In this document: in pieces, positions 55,022-64,000 of the stretch
Layout of the letters: every line of letters begins with the position of its first letter
Numbering within the stretch: position 1 is the stretch's first letter
From: Crotalaria pallida
Taxonomy: Eukaryota; Streptophyta; Magnoliopsida; Fabales; Fabaceae
DNA: 64,000 bases
NCBI GenBank assembly: GCA_037953625.1
Contig: CM075655.1
Span: 26,492,001-26,556,000, forward strand
Direction: 5' to 3'
Made by a program: the position numbers and the translations under genes
The notes under the pieces: generated by a model
Seen by the model: only the letters and a program-made list of their open reading frames with translations
The model's database searches: none
Told to the model about the DNA's origin: nothing

Positions 55022-56139
55022 GCATCAGACTGCACCAGCCAACGCACCAGAGTCCATCAACTTGCGCACCAGCTTTTCAGCATCAGACCGCACCAGAGAT
55101 GCACTCCCCAGCGCGCCCAAGCGGGCGCACCAGATATAAATCTGGTGTTGGTAGCGATGGGACCAAAATCGTGGGCCCCTCCTCTTTCCCTCTCAAGCTC
55201 GATTTTCCCTCTCATAAACCCTAGGCTCTTCATATCCAAAAATCAACACAAAAGCTCAACAAATCACCATCACAAATCCATTTCCTATCAAGAATGAAGC
55301 AGTTTCCCTTGATAAAATCCCCATCTCACTCCCTCTCCTCTCATTCCCATTATCACCCCTAAATCCTAAACTACTCAATCAAGAAGATTAAGTCATAAAA
55401 CTAAGAAAGGAAGTCTAGAAAGTGGTAGAGAACAAAAATCTAGTGGCTAAGGAGCTTAATTCAAAGCTTGGAATTGGTGTTCCCTCAACCCTCATTCTTT
55501 CTCTCTCCTCTTCCAAGAGGTAAGAGGGGGTTATTTGGTTTATATTAGAGAAATGATTTAATGATAATAATAAGTATATAATTAAGTGTATATGAATTGT
55601 TTGCAAAGTCTTAGAATAAAAACTTGTATGAATTGTTGAGTCTTGCTCTCTTTGATTATGTGACTTGTATGTGGCTTATATGAGTCTAAGTAAAATTGAT
55701 GTGAATATATGCTTTTGGTATATGAATGGTGCAATTATGTTTTTATTTTATAGTGGCTAATTATTAAATTGAATAATTGGTAGTATGTATTAATTAGAAT
55801 GTGGAACTTTCTAATTGAGGTTGAACCCAAACCAATGTAATTTTATAAAGAACACGGGTTCAAATTCAATTAGAAAGAATCTAAGAAAATGTATCATGTA
55901 TGGTGAAAGGTGGACGTTAAGGTAGGGGGAAAACATACGTATAACGTGACGTCAAGAGTAACTAGGTTGTGTTTTGAAACAACCGCCGAGAATTGTTATG
56001 GAAAACTTTGATCTTCCAAAGGGTCAGGTTCGCTACGCATGTCGGGGATTGGTTTTATGCAAACCATAACAATTTTGTCAGTTACTTTGGCTCATTTTGG
56101 CCAGTTAAGGGTGATCCCTACTATAGCCAATTTGGTGTA
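55022..56139 (+). repeat. B/D LTR, second copy, middle segment
   Basis: It resumes after element C with GCACCAGAC... and the TATA-containing CAGATATAAATCTGG (near 55130). It matches 18590-19575 and 22766-22860 of the first copy without solo LTR E. It stops at target duplication GTGTA (56135-56139). Confidence 0.85.
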
Positions 56140-56686
56140 TGTAGTGGACCTAACTCCTGTCCGACCGGTTCGATCTTATGTCGACCAGTTAGCATTTAGT
56201 TTATGAGCACCGACCATAAACTGGTCGGATTCACAGCACACCGAGCTAGGGACACAGTGGTTTAAAGGCTTACGGGATCAGGATCGAGCATAGGATTATC
56301 ATCCTTATCCTCACCCTTTACGATCCTAATAGTCTAACAACTACTCCTATATTCCCGCATAGCTTGATAAACTATGGGATATAGATCAGTGCTTATCCAT
56401 TACAGGATTTACAAGGGTTAGCTTATCAGCACCTTAAACTAGTCCTATTCGAACACTACCTTCTCACGAGCCTCATCAGAAAGCCCACAACACACATATC
56501 AGGTAAACCCCCTATAAGAACCACCATGCTATAGGGGCTAAGGTATGTTCTCTCATCCCTTCTCTCAAGAACTACGTGTGGCTTGATTCCCTTTTCACCG
56601 GGGATACGTAGGACCGGGGTCACCCTCGCCAGCTACAACAACCCATTAAACACATCGTGGTGTTCCATCAAAACTGGAACACGACA
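56140..56686 (+). repeat. 5' LTR of element F
   Basis: It starts TGTAGTGGACC and ends GGAACACGACA. Near its start CGACCGGTT and CGACCAGTT are 20 bp apart, followed by the inverted repeat CCGACCATAAACTGGTCGG. Confidence 0.93.
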
Positions 56687-56706
56687 TTGGCGCCGTCTGT
56701 GGGGAT
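56687..56706 (+). other. Primer binding site of element F
   Basis: TTGGCGCCGTCTGTGGGGAT directly follows the 5' LTR. The tRNA is not certain from sequence alone; the form is known from Tat/Ogre-type elements. Confidence 0.8.
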
Positions 56707-59700
56707 CGATAAATTTCGACTCCCACCCTCATGTTCAACCATGACAAAAAGACGATGACCAAACGATGAAGAATGACGTTCTTCGAATCTCAAATAAAAC
56801 GGGAACAATACTATTATACAACAGCTTCACAAGAAGGACACGCAGGAAAACAATGAAGAACATCAACACGAAAACAACAAATATATCAGAACAGGGACGA
56901 AACTTTCATTCTCATTATTATAATTTAATTTGGCATACATGATTTTATCAACGTGTTCTATGAAGAATGATTCCTGGACCTAGAACGATTCAGCTGCAGC
57001 GAGCCAAAGCACTACTTCATGGCCGCCATAATTCCACCATCATAACTGTTTGATTCGGACAAAGCCTTAGCCAAGGGACGTCGCTGCGAAGCTTGGGTTC
57101 CCACCCCATTGAAGCGCAAATTCGAACTCAACCGCCATGGCGAGCCCGTCATCGTCACACCACCATCGGGTCTCCTTGACTCGAGTCTTCATCGAGCACC
57201 GCGACGAATCAACCCAGACTTGGTCCATTCCGATCTACGAGCACCACGACGCGACGATCCAGACTTGCTCGGATTCGAAAACAGAGGACCCATTCCTTTG
57301 CCAAGCTTCGATTTGGTGGACACATCGGTTCATAGACGGAACCAAAACCAGAACCACGAACGGATCTTCATATTGCGGCTTTGTCACCACGACCACACGG
57401 CGGCGCAAAGAGCTTCCTCTCCATCTGTACAGCGGGAACTAGAAAGCAGAAATCACAGTCTTTGTCACAGGATCGCGCCGCCGTTGACCTTCGTCACCAT
57501 GGCAGCTGCAGCACATCTGCGATCCCATGCCATCAAAATGGAAAGAACTTCATATCGCTTCGGTTCCCGTCACCATCACTCCTTATAGACTCGATTCCAA
57601 TGGCAACACCAACGAGTCTGGAAAAAGAACTGCACGGCTCTCAACAGGTTAAGTGCGATTTCGAAACCTCCCCTGTCACAAAGCAGTCGCCGATCATGTT
57701 AGCAATCAAGTAAAGGCGAAGATCGAGGTCGAGAAGAAGGAGAAGGAGACCACGAAGTAGGAAACCTCTACCCAGATCGCTGTTAAGATCCACCCTCACG
57801 ATGGCCTCAACTCCTCAGTGAAGCAGCCGCAGTCGAAAGTGAATTGCAAGAACTGCTGTAGGGTTTCCACATCCCTTGAAAGGAAATTGGGCCGCAAGCC
57901 CAATCATAAAAAAAAGACTCACACCTTTCTTAAATCCAGGGAAGTAGTCTTTTTATCTTCATCATTTATGTTACTATATGCCATTCATATCGTGATGCTA
58001 CTATTTGACTACATGTATTTGCTCAATATAAGTACAATTCATTTACATTAGTATCTTCTTGATTTGCTCATGTTTATAATTATCTGCAAAAAAATGTTTT
58101 ATGCTTTTGGCTATTTATCTTCGTGCCACTTATTATTTGATAATATCTAATCATTTTATTTTTCTCTTTTTTAATGCGCAAGTCGATACATGACATGATG
58201 CAAAATATTCTTAATAATAAATGTCATTAAATATTATTTACGATTATTTACATAATCATAATTATTTCTATAACACGTGATATATCATACTTCTTTTCGT
58301 AGACAATCTTGCAGGATTTACGAGCATTTACTCTCCAATAATTTTCATTATCCTATTTATTACGTGCGATATTTTTAAATCACACTACTTCTATTATGAT
58401 ATTTTATATTCACCTATCAATAATTTTCATTATTGCAATTCCCTTATTATAAGTTGTCAAACGACAACCGCTAAAATTATTTTTTCTGTACACATATACG
58501 AGGTACATGGTCCGAGCTACTGGACCACCTATTTCAAGATTTTCATCAATGGGCATATTATTTTCCGAGCTCCGTGAATACAATCATGTCACTCTATTCG
58601 AAACATGGTGATAACCACGAGAACCCCTCGCGCCAAATTTCCCTCTTTTACCTTGTCCCCGAGTATAGAGAGCCTCGTGCTTGGTTCCCCACTTCGAATA
58701 CATGTGCCAACTACGCGCGGACCCTCGACAGCGTCCCCCTATTGGTATCTCATACATTCAGAAGAGCGGGAACCATGCACTACTTCGAGTTCATAAGACG
58801 ACTATGGAAACCTCGCACCATGTTCCCTAGCTAAGTCAACTGCTCGACGGAGCTCATTTGGAAAGGATTAACAGAAGACTTCAATCCAACATTCCTCACC
58901 TCAGCGATTCAGGGAAGGAATTCTCGTTCCTATAGTACTCTCTTGTTTACTTGCCATTTTACGTACACATACTAATTTACTTGATGCAATGCTTTTGATA
59001 TATGCTCCTAATGCTTTTATGTATTCCTTTAATTTCATTACATATCATTTATCCTATACTCATGATTTTTCATACATGTTGACATGTGACGCAAACTTCT
59101 TTACTGCTGAACATCCTTAAACATCTATCTTTCCTGTCATTATAGAATAATAATATTTGATGTGCATTGCCTTTTAAGTAACACTAAGTAGTAGTTCCCT
59201 ACAATTAAACATTGTCATTATTCATAAATTAATGAATTGTCATTATTCATAAATTAATGCTTTTATCTGGTTCAACTCCTTTAATTGCTCTGACATATTT
59301 TTCTTTCATGTTACTTACTACTACGCATGGTATATTTTCGTACATCCTTTTATTGACAATCTTGTATGACTTACGAGTATTTAAATCCCCAATAATTCTC
59401 ATTATTGTGTTTATTACGTGTGATATTGTTAAATCATACAACTTGTATACTGATATTATATATCAACTCAGCCAATAATCGTCATTATTGCTATTTAATC
59501 ACCATAAACTGTCAATCTAACGACAATTGCTAATTATTAATTTCGTATACACATGCGAGGTACAAGTGGGATGACCCATTTCTCTAAACATCTCATTTTG
59601 AGATCCTCGTCAATCCGGAAACGGTTTTCCAAGTACTGGGAACACTTTGACATGTTCGGAATCCAGCTGACGACGGCGAGGATGAGGTGGCAAGGACCCA

Positions 59701-60132
59701 CGTGCCAAAACTTCGCCAAAGCTTCACAATTAATCTTCGAGCTCGTGTCCTGAACAAAAAGGGCTCATGTTTAATTCACAATTCTGGATGCATGTGACAA
59801 GCGAGGCGGGCCCTCATCAAGCAACCCCTCTTTTATCATAACCATGAATTCAAAGCATCAGGAACCAGAGAATAGCCTTCTCCCTTCAAAGTCGTTAGAC
59901 GATTGTCTCCACTCTTCCACCGGTTTCCGACTAGCCTCCTACGCCTGTGGTTGAACACCGGGCTATGGAGATAACATTTTGTCTCTTGTGGCTCCTCTCC
60001 AAAAACGGGTGAGGACTGAAAAGGGGAACCGGTAGTCGTTAAATCCTTAACGAGGGATGTTCTTATTGAGGAAGACCGAGAAATCTCGACAATCTGGTGA
60101 TGTGCTCCCAACACACTCGGTCTGGGATTAAA
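56707..60132 (+). other. Non-coding interior of element F, first part
   Basis: No retroviral domain is visible. 57109-57720 is less AT-rich than its surroundings and holds overlapping open frames up to 159 codons. None matches a family I know; a captured host fragment is possible but unproved. About 58000-59540 is AT-rich. A 25-bp tandem duplication (ATTGTCATTATTCATAAATT...) lies at 59211-59259. Confidence 0.6.
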
Positions 60133-60390
60133 TGTAGTGAACCGGACTTCAGTTCGACCGATATTGCTCCAGGCCAACCAGTTAAGGATTGAACCAACGA
60201 GCACCGACCACGAATTTGGTCGGAACCATGTCTTATCGAGCTAGGGACACGAGTGGATTGAGACTTACGGGATCACGACCGAACATAGGATCCTCATCCC
60301 TATTTAAAACAGTTACGGTCCCAACAGTCCAACCTCCACTCCTATATTTCCATACAGCTTGAGGACACATGGGATAATGACACTCTCGGA
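60133..60390 (+). repeat. Diverged LTR-like sequence inside element F
   Basis: It starts TGTAGTGAACCGG and follows the first half of the F LTR: GAGCACCGACCA, GAGCTAGGGACAC, CTTACGGGATCA, ACTCCTATATTTCC. It is much more diverged than the two outer LTRs. It may be a remnant of an older related element from which F was assembled. Confidence 0.6.
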
Positions 60391-62384
60391 GTTCCGGACG
60401 AAGGATCGAAAAAATCCTGCCATCATTTTCACAAAGCAGTTATCGCACAACGCTTCCACATGCATTCTCTAAGTATTGCACCGGTATCCGTCCTGAGCAG
60501 ATGGATGCCTGACGGCTCTCGATAGTTCAAAAGTTGAGCTAATGGCAATCTACCGACCTACGTTGCGGTCAACAATTCTGAAATACTAAACTAGACCCAG
60601 AAGCTTAGAACCAAGTCATGCCGAAATGATTCTCAACACTGTCGAGCATGTCCCAGGAGTCCATGTTGTCATCACACCATGATCTCATCATCATCCATAA
60701 ACACAACTATGAAGGTCGATTAAATCACCGGGAAGTAACCGACTGATGGTGACTTCTTTTATCAGCTTCCAATCGCCAACGATATCCTCAAATCAATCGG
60801 TGTCATACAAACTTAGTCATTCTTGGCGTCTAATCTTACAGCACGTCACTCTGGGCATCTAATATTACATCATCTTCAACATGATTTCGGCAAAATCTCA
60901 CGATTACATCACTGTCTCCTCTGTTGAACATGCTTACTGTGACTATTTACATTATTGCTCGATCGACATCCTTCCTAGAAAGTGAAACATCATGCTGACC
61001 CTTCTTCCTATGCCATCACAAAATTAGTCCGGCACTCAACTCCTCTCATTGGCCAAGCACGGACCACCATGGTTTATGGTAGCCTCGATCTTTAGGTCGA
61101 ACTGCTCATAGGATCGTTTTTGAGCACCATGAAAAGAAAAGAAGGTACAAGAATGATCACACAAGCTGCTCAAAGAACTCCAAAAGCAAGCCACTTCGAG
61201 ATTCTCCCAACAGACAGCATGTTTTGCAAGCATAACAAACACTTTGTTTCGTTCCTCCTTCCCAGAATTATTTTCACGATGGCGAGGAACCTCACATCGG
61301 TCATCTCCCCTCGGGTTTCATTAGTCGGCATTCGTACAAGCTTGACTGATTTCCTCCATCCCCCCTCGGATTCATAAGGCGCCGACCTAAGCACTTTGTT
61401 ATGTATCACAGGACTTCCGAACTCGGCACGAGCCTCTTCAGGCTTTATAGGGTTCTAATTTGTTGTGCAAGGGAATAGAGGTCTACTTCAGCTTCGTTAT
61501 TTGAATAATCTATCACCTTGCCTTCGACGACCTCATAACATGGATCGGCCCCAATTATTCCGATTTCCGAGGGGTTCAGCAGTTATAATTGATTAACAAC
61601 ATTGACGAAAGAATCAGCGCTACTTGTTTTCTATCCACAAGGAATTTTCTCAGACTGTTTTCTTGGCTTTGTTGAAGATGATCTCACTTTTCGCCCTCTC
61701 GGCTTAATTTCTCGGCTTCAACATCGGCTTATTTCTCTAGCACGACATAAACAATGTTGCTGACCAATATCTCTAGGAATTCTTTCGGGCTTAGATCGAG
61801 TTCGAGGAAGCCTCGAACATCAACAGTTAGCGTCCACAATTATCATACAATCGACACAAGCCTCAACGACCTTTCCGTATGTACATTGCAGACGACACCA
61901 TATGATGATCAAGATGTAACAACGTTTCCAACCCATCGTTGTCAGATTTGGTATATGCCTCTCTCATCAAGGTATTACTTTAATACATTCACTCATTTTG
62001 GATCACGTCCCGACGCACTTGCCTACGATCTCGGTTGGCCGACCAGATCTGCGTGGCTACAAGTGAAAACGGGGATTGCTACCTCAACAACTTGGCCATC
62101 GGCCAAATACATCGCAGGATCGAGGAATGCACCTCGGCCAAGGCAGTCATTCCGACAGCATCCCCCGTAGACGTTATGGTCCAATTCATGATATTAATTT
62201 TAACACACCCCGATGAGAGAGGTGTAAGAATCTCCAAATCGCGATACTCTTTCGAGTAAAAGACCTCGGCTGCGAACAGTCTTTTACGTCACCACCAAGA
62301 CTCGGAAAAGAACGTTTGATCGACCCAAAAGGGCTCTAAACTCAGCACAGAGTCTCTATGACTCTTCCCGAGCTGGGGGGCTTA
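60391..62384 (+). other. Non-coding interior of element F, second part
   Basis: No open frame carries a recognisable motif. The scattered frames of 60-140 codons have no family resemblance, and I do not call them genes. Confidence 0.55.
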
Positions 62385-62400
62385 TGTCGTGGACCGGAGT
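62371..62400 (+). repeat. Second PPT/LTR-start copy inside element F
   Basis: CGAGCTGGGGGGCTTATGTCGTGG closely resembles the true PPT/LTR junction 231 bp downstream (GAGCTTGGGGGCTTA then TGTAGTGG). It looks like an older 3' LTR start left in the interior. Confidence 0.55.
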
Positions 62401-62600
62401 CCGGTCCGATCTACCCCCATCTTAACCGACCGTACGCCGAACTCTTCGACTTTACGGGCCAATGGATTACAGCTATGAACAGGCTACCAACAGCCTTATC
62501 TTACTAGCTACAGTCCCATCACCCTAGTTTTCCTCCTATAATCGGTCGGTTAACTGCTCGGCTAACTCTTTAACTCGACACAGGCTCAAATCGCCTTACC

Positions 62601-62615
62601 GAGCTTGGGGGCTTA
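62601..62615 (+). other. Polypurine tract of element F
   Basis: GAGCTTGGGGGCTTA touches the 3' LTR start TGTAGTGGACC. Confidence 0.85.
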
Positions 62616-63162
62616 TGTAGTGGACCTAACTCCTGTCCGACCGGTTCGATCTTATGTCGACCAGTTAGCATTGAGTTTATGAGCACCGACCATAAACTGG
62701 TCGGATTCACAGCACACCGAGCTAGGGACACAGTGGTTTAAAGGCTTACGGGATCAGGATCGAGCATAGGATTATCATCCTTATCCTCACCCTTTACGAT
62801 CCTAATAGTCTAACAACTACTCCTATATTCCCGCATAGCTTGATAAACTACGGGATATAGATCAGTGCTTATCCATTACAGGATTTACAAGGGTTAGCTT
62901 ATCAGCACCTTAAACTAGTCCTATTCGAACACTACCTTCTCACGGGCCTCATCAGAAAGCCCACAACACACATATCAGGTAAACCCCCTATAAGAACCAC
63001 CATGCTATAAGGGCTAAGGTATGTTCTCTCATCCCTTCTCTGAAGAACTACATGTGGCTTGATTCCCTTTTCACTGGGGATACGTAGGACCGGGGTCACC
63101 CTCGCCAGCTACAACAACCCATTAAACACATCGTGGTGTTCCATCAAAACTGGAACACGACA
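62616..63162 (+). repeat. 3' LTR of element F
   Basis: 547 bp, with only a few differences from 56140-56686, so the insertion is recent. Confidence 0.93.
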
Positions 63163-63167
63163 GTGTA

Positions 63168-64000
63168 ATCAAGCCAAATTGTATGATGAACCCCTAAAAA
63201 GGGGTGAAGTACTGTGCACGCCAAGTGTTTGGAGGGATACTACTCCTGGTCGGTTTTTCCCCGGAGTGAAGGGCGATGTGAGGAAAATTAAAATGTTTGA
63301 TGTAAAGCAAAGCAAAAGTGAAAGAAAAGAAGAAGAAGAAGAACATGCATATTGCGAGTTAATTAATTGAGTCCAATAAAGAAAGAATAAATTCAAAGAA
63401 ATGAAACGAAAGAACATGATATTGGACTCAATGACTAAGTCGATGTGAGCGAAGTTGCATTCATCCCAATGTAAATAGTTGATTATGTATAATTATACTT
63501 TCTATGTTATTTTATACTTCATGATGAAAATGTGAATTTGGAATTATGAATGTGAATGCACTCATTTATGTTTTATTATTGTTATTAAGTTTTTTCTTTC
63601 ATTTAAACTCAAATGACTCACCTCTTAAGTTGTCATTTTAGGTACAATGGAGAAGAAATTTCATATTATCTATGCCAAGAAGAGTATACTTTCATTAGAA
63701 GAGAGTATGCTAATGATTGTGACCTTAGGGTGGCATTACTAGTGCAACCGTTCTAAGATTCCATAGTGAAGAGAATTTAGTTATATAAAGATTTATTAAA
63801 GTGGTTAATTTTATTTTTATTTAAGTACACCTTTATTTCGTAAAAGGACTTTATAAGGATTTTGACTAAATGTATTAGTGGTTGTGAAGGATATTCATAT
63901 ATCCTCTCTTTGATGAACTTAAATTATAACACAACCACTTACAATGTAATTATGGATTCCTATTTGTATATATAAACTGATTTGGATTTGACAGGTACAA
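63168..64000 (+). repeat. B/D LTR, second copy, last segment, runs off the window
   Basis: It resumes after element F with ATCAAGCCAAATTG and matches 22867-23705 of the first copy. By that comparison about 135 bp of the LTR lie beyond the window end. Confidence 0.85.

Larger units (their letters stand above)
56140..63162 (+). mobile_element. Non-autonomous Gypsy-like LTR element F (large derivative)
   Basis: LTRs of exactly 547 bp (56140-56686 and 62616-63162) and exact target duplication GTGTA (56135-56139 and 63163-63167). The PBS TGGCGCCGTCTGTGGGGA is of the type found in Tat/Ogre-lineage elements. The PPT is GAGCTTGGGGGCTTA. The 5.9 kb interior shows no gag or pol motif in any frame, so it must have moved with another element's proteins. 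Confidence 0.93.

Noticed and set aside
57109..57588. 159-codon frame in element F as a gene
   Set aside because: Overlapping frames of similar length exist in other registers, no motif is recognised, and there is no start or splice context.
59211..59259. 25-bp tandem duplication as a minisatellite
   Set aside because: Only two copies; it is noted under the element F interior but is not a distinct feature.
61754..62170. 138-codon frame in element F as a gene
   Set aside because: Compositionally unlike a protein domain I know and without conserved motifs; treated as chance.
1..64000. Host protein genes, tRNA or rRNA genes, CRISPR arrays
   Set aside because: Nothing seen that could not be explained by retroelements or their fragments; no cloverleaf-like or rRNA-like stretch was recognised by eye.

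Overview
This window looks like a stretch of dicot plant genome, possibly a legume, made almost entirely of nested LTR retrotransposons. I see no convincing host gene, tRNA, rRNA or CRISPR. The host call rests on the element types: a SIRE/Maximus-like Copia with an extra 3' reading frame, an Athila-like Gypsy, Tekay/Del-like chromoviruses, and a Tat/Ogre-like non-autonomous element. It is an inference, because no host marker is present.

Layout. 1-257 and 10329-11171 are an old LTR tail split by a Copia element (258-10328, minus strand; gag, protease, integrase, RT-RNase H and a 3' extra ORF). 11941-18243 is the broken pol of a chromovirus 'B'. It is interrupted by a 3.6 kb solo LTR 'A' (12226-15813) and an unclassified 1.3 kb insertion 'G1' (16786-18074). 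B's LTR follows (18244-23839) with a solo LTR 'E' inside it (19576-22760). That LTR has a PPT on its left and a PBS-like site on its right, so it joins B to a second, non-coding internal region 'D' (23840-43865). D holds G2 (24740-26277), a solo LTR 'I' (27526-39392) split by the Athila-like element 'H' (28740-38889), and a solo LTR 'J' (39707-42716). D's own 3' LTR starts at 43866 and runs off the window. It is split by a complete chromovirus 'C' (44167-55016) and a non-autonomous element 'F' (56140-63162). Most insertions are proved by exact 5-bp target duplications: TGAAC (A), CTACC (E), ATTTA (I), TTAAT (J), CTGGT (C), GTGTA (F), and an 11-bp one for G1.

Two patterns go beyond ordinary annotation. 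First, five LTR families, Copia and Gypsy alike, carry palindromes in pairs whose starts are 19-21 bp apart (nearly always exactly 20), with one cluster just upstream of a TATA-like box. The palindrome differs between families (GTATCCGGATAC, ACTCGAGT, AATCGATT, ATATCGATAT), but the spacing and position are kept. In LTR J the palindrome is changed in both of its clusters together. Second, LTRs A, C, E and J all encode a related protein of about 155 residues inside the LTR. It has a basic N-terminal domain, an acidic tail and a conserved C-terminal motif. It starts just after a conserved 3' splice site, and a conserved GTAAGG donor lies 1.1-1.5 kb upstream. Together these suggest a self-contained LTR gene and a promoter module that could be its target, or the target of another trans-acting factor. 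The link is an inference.

Although the LTR pairs are young (about 0.4-1% divergent by eye), every autonomous element is disabled. The Copia integrase has lost its second catalytic Asp and carries several stops. The Athila-like integrase has Gly in place of its catalytic Glu. Chromovirus C has two stops in gag and one that cuts off its chromodomain.
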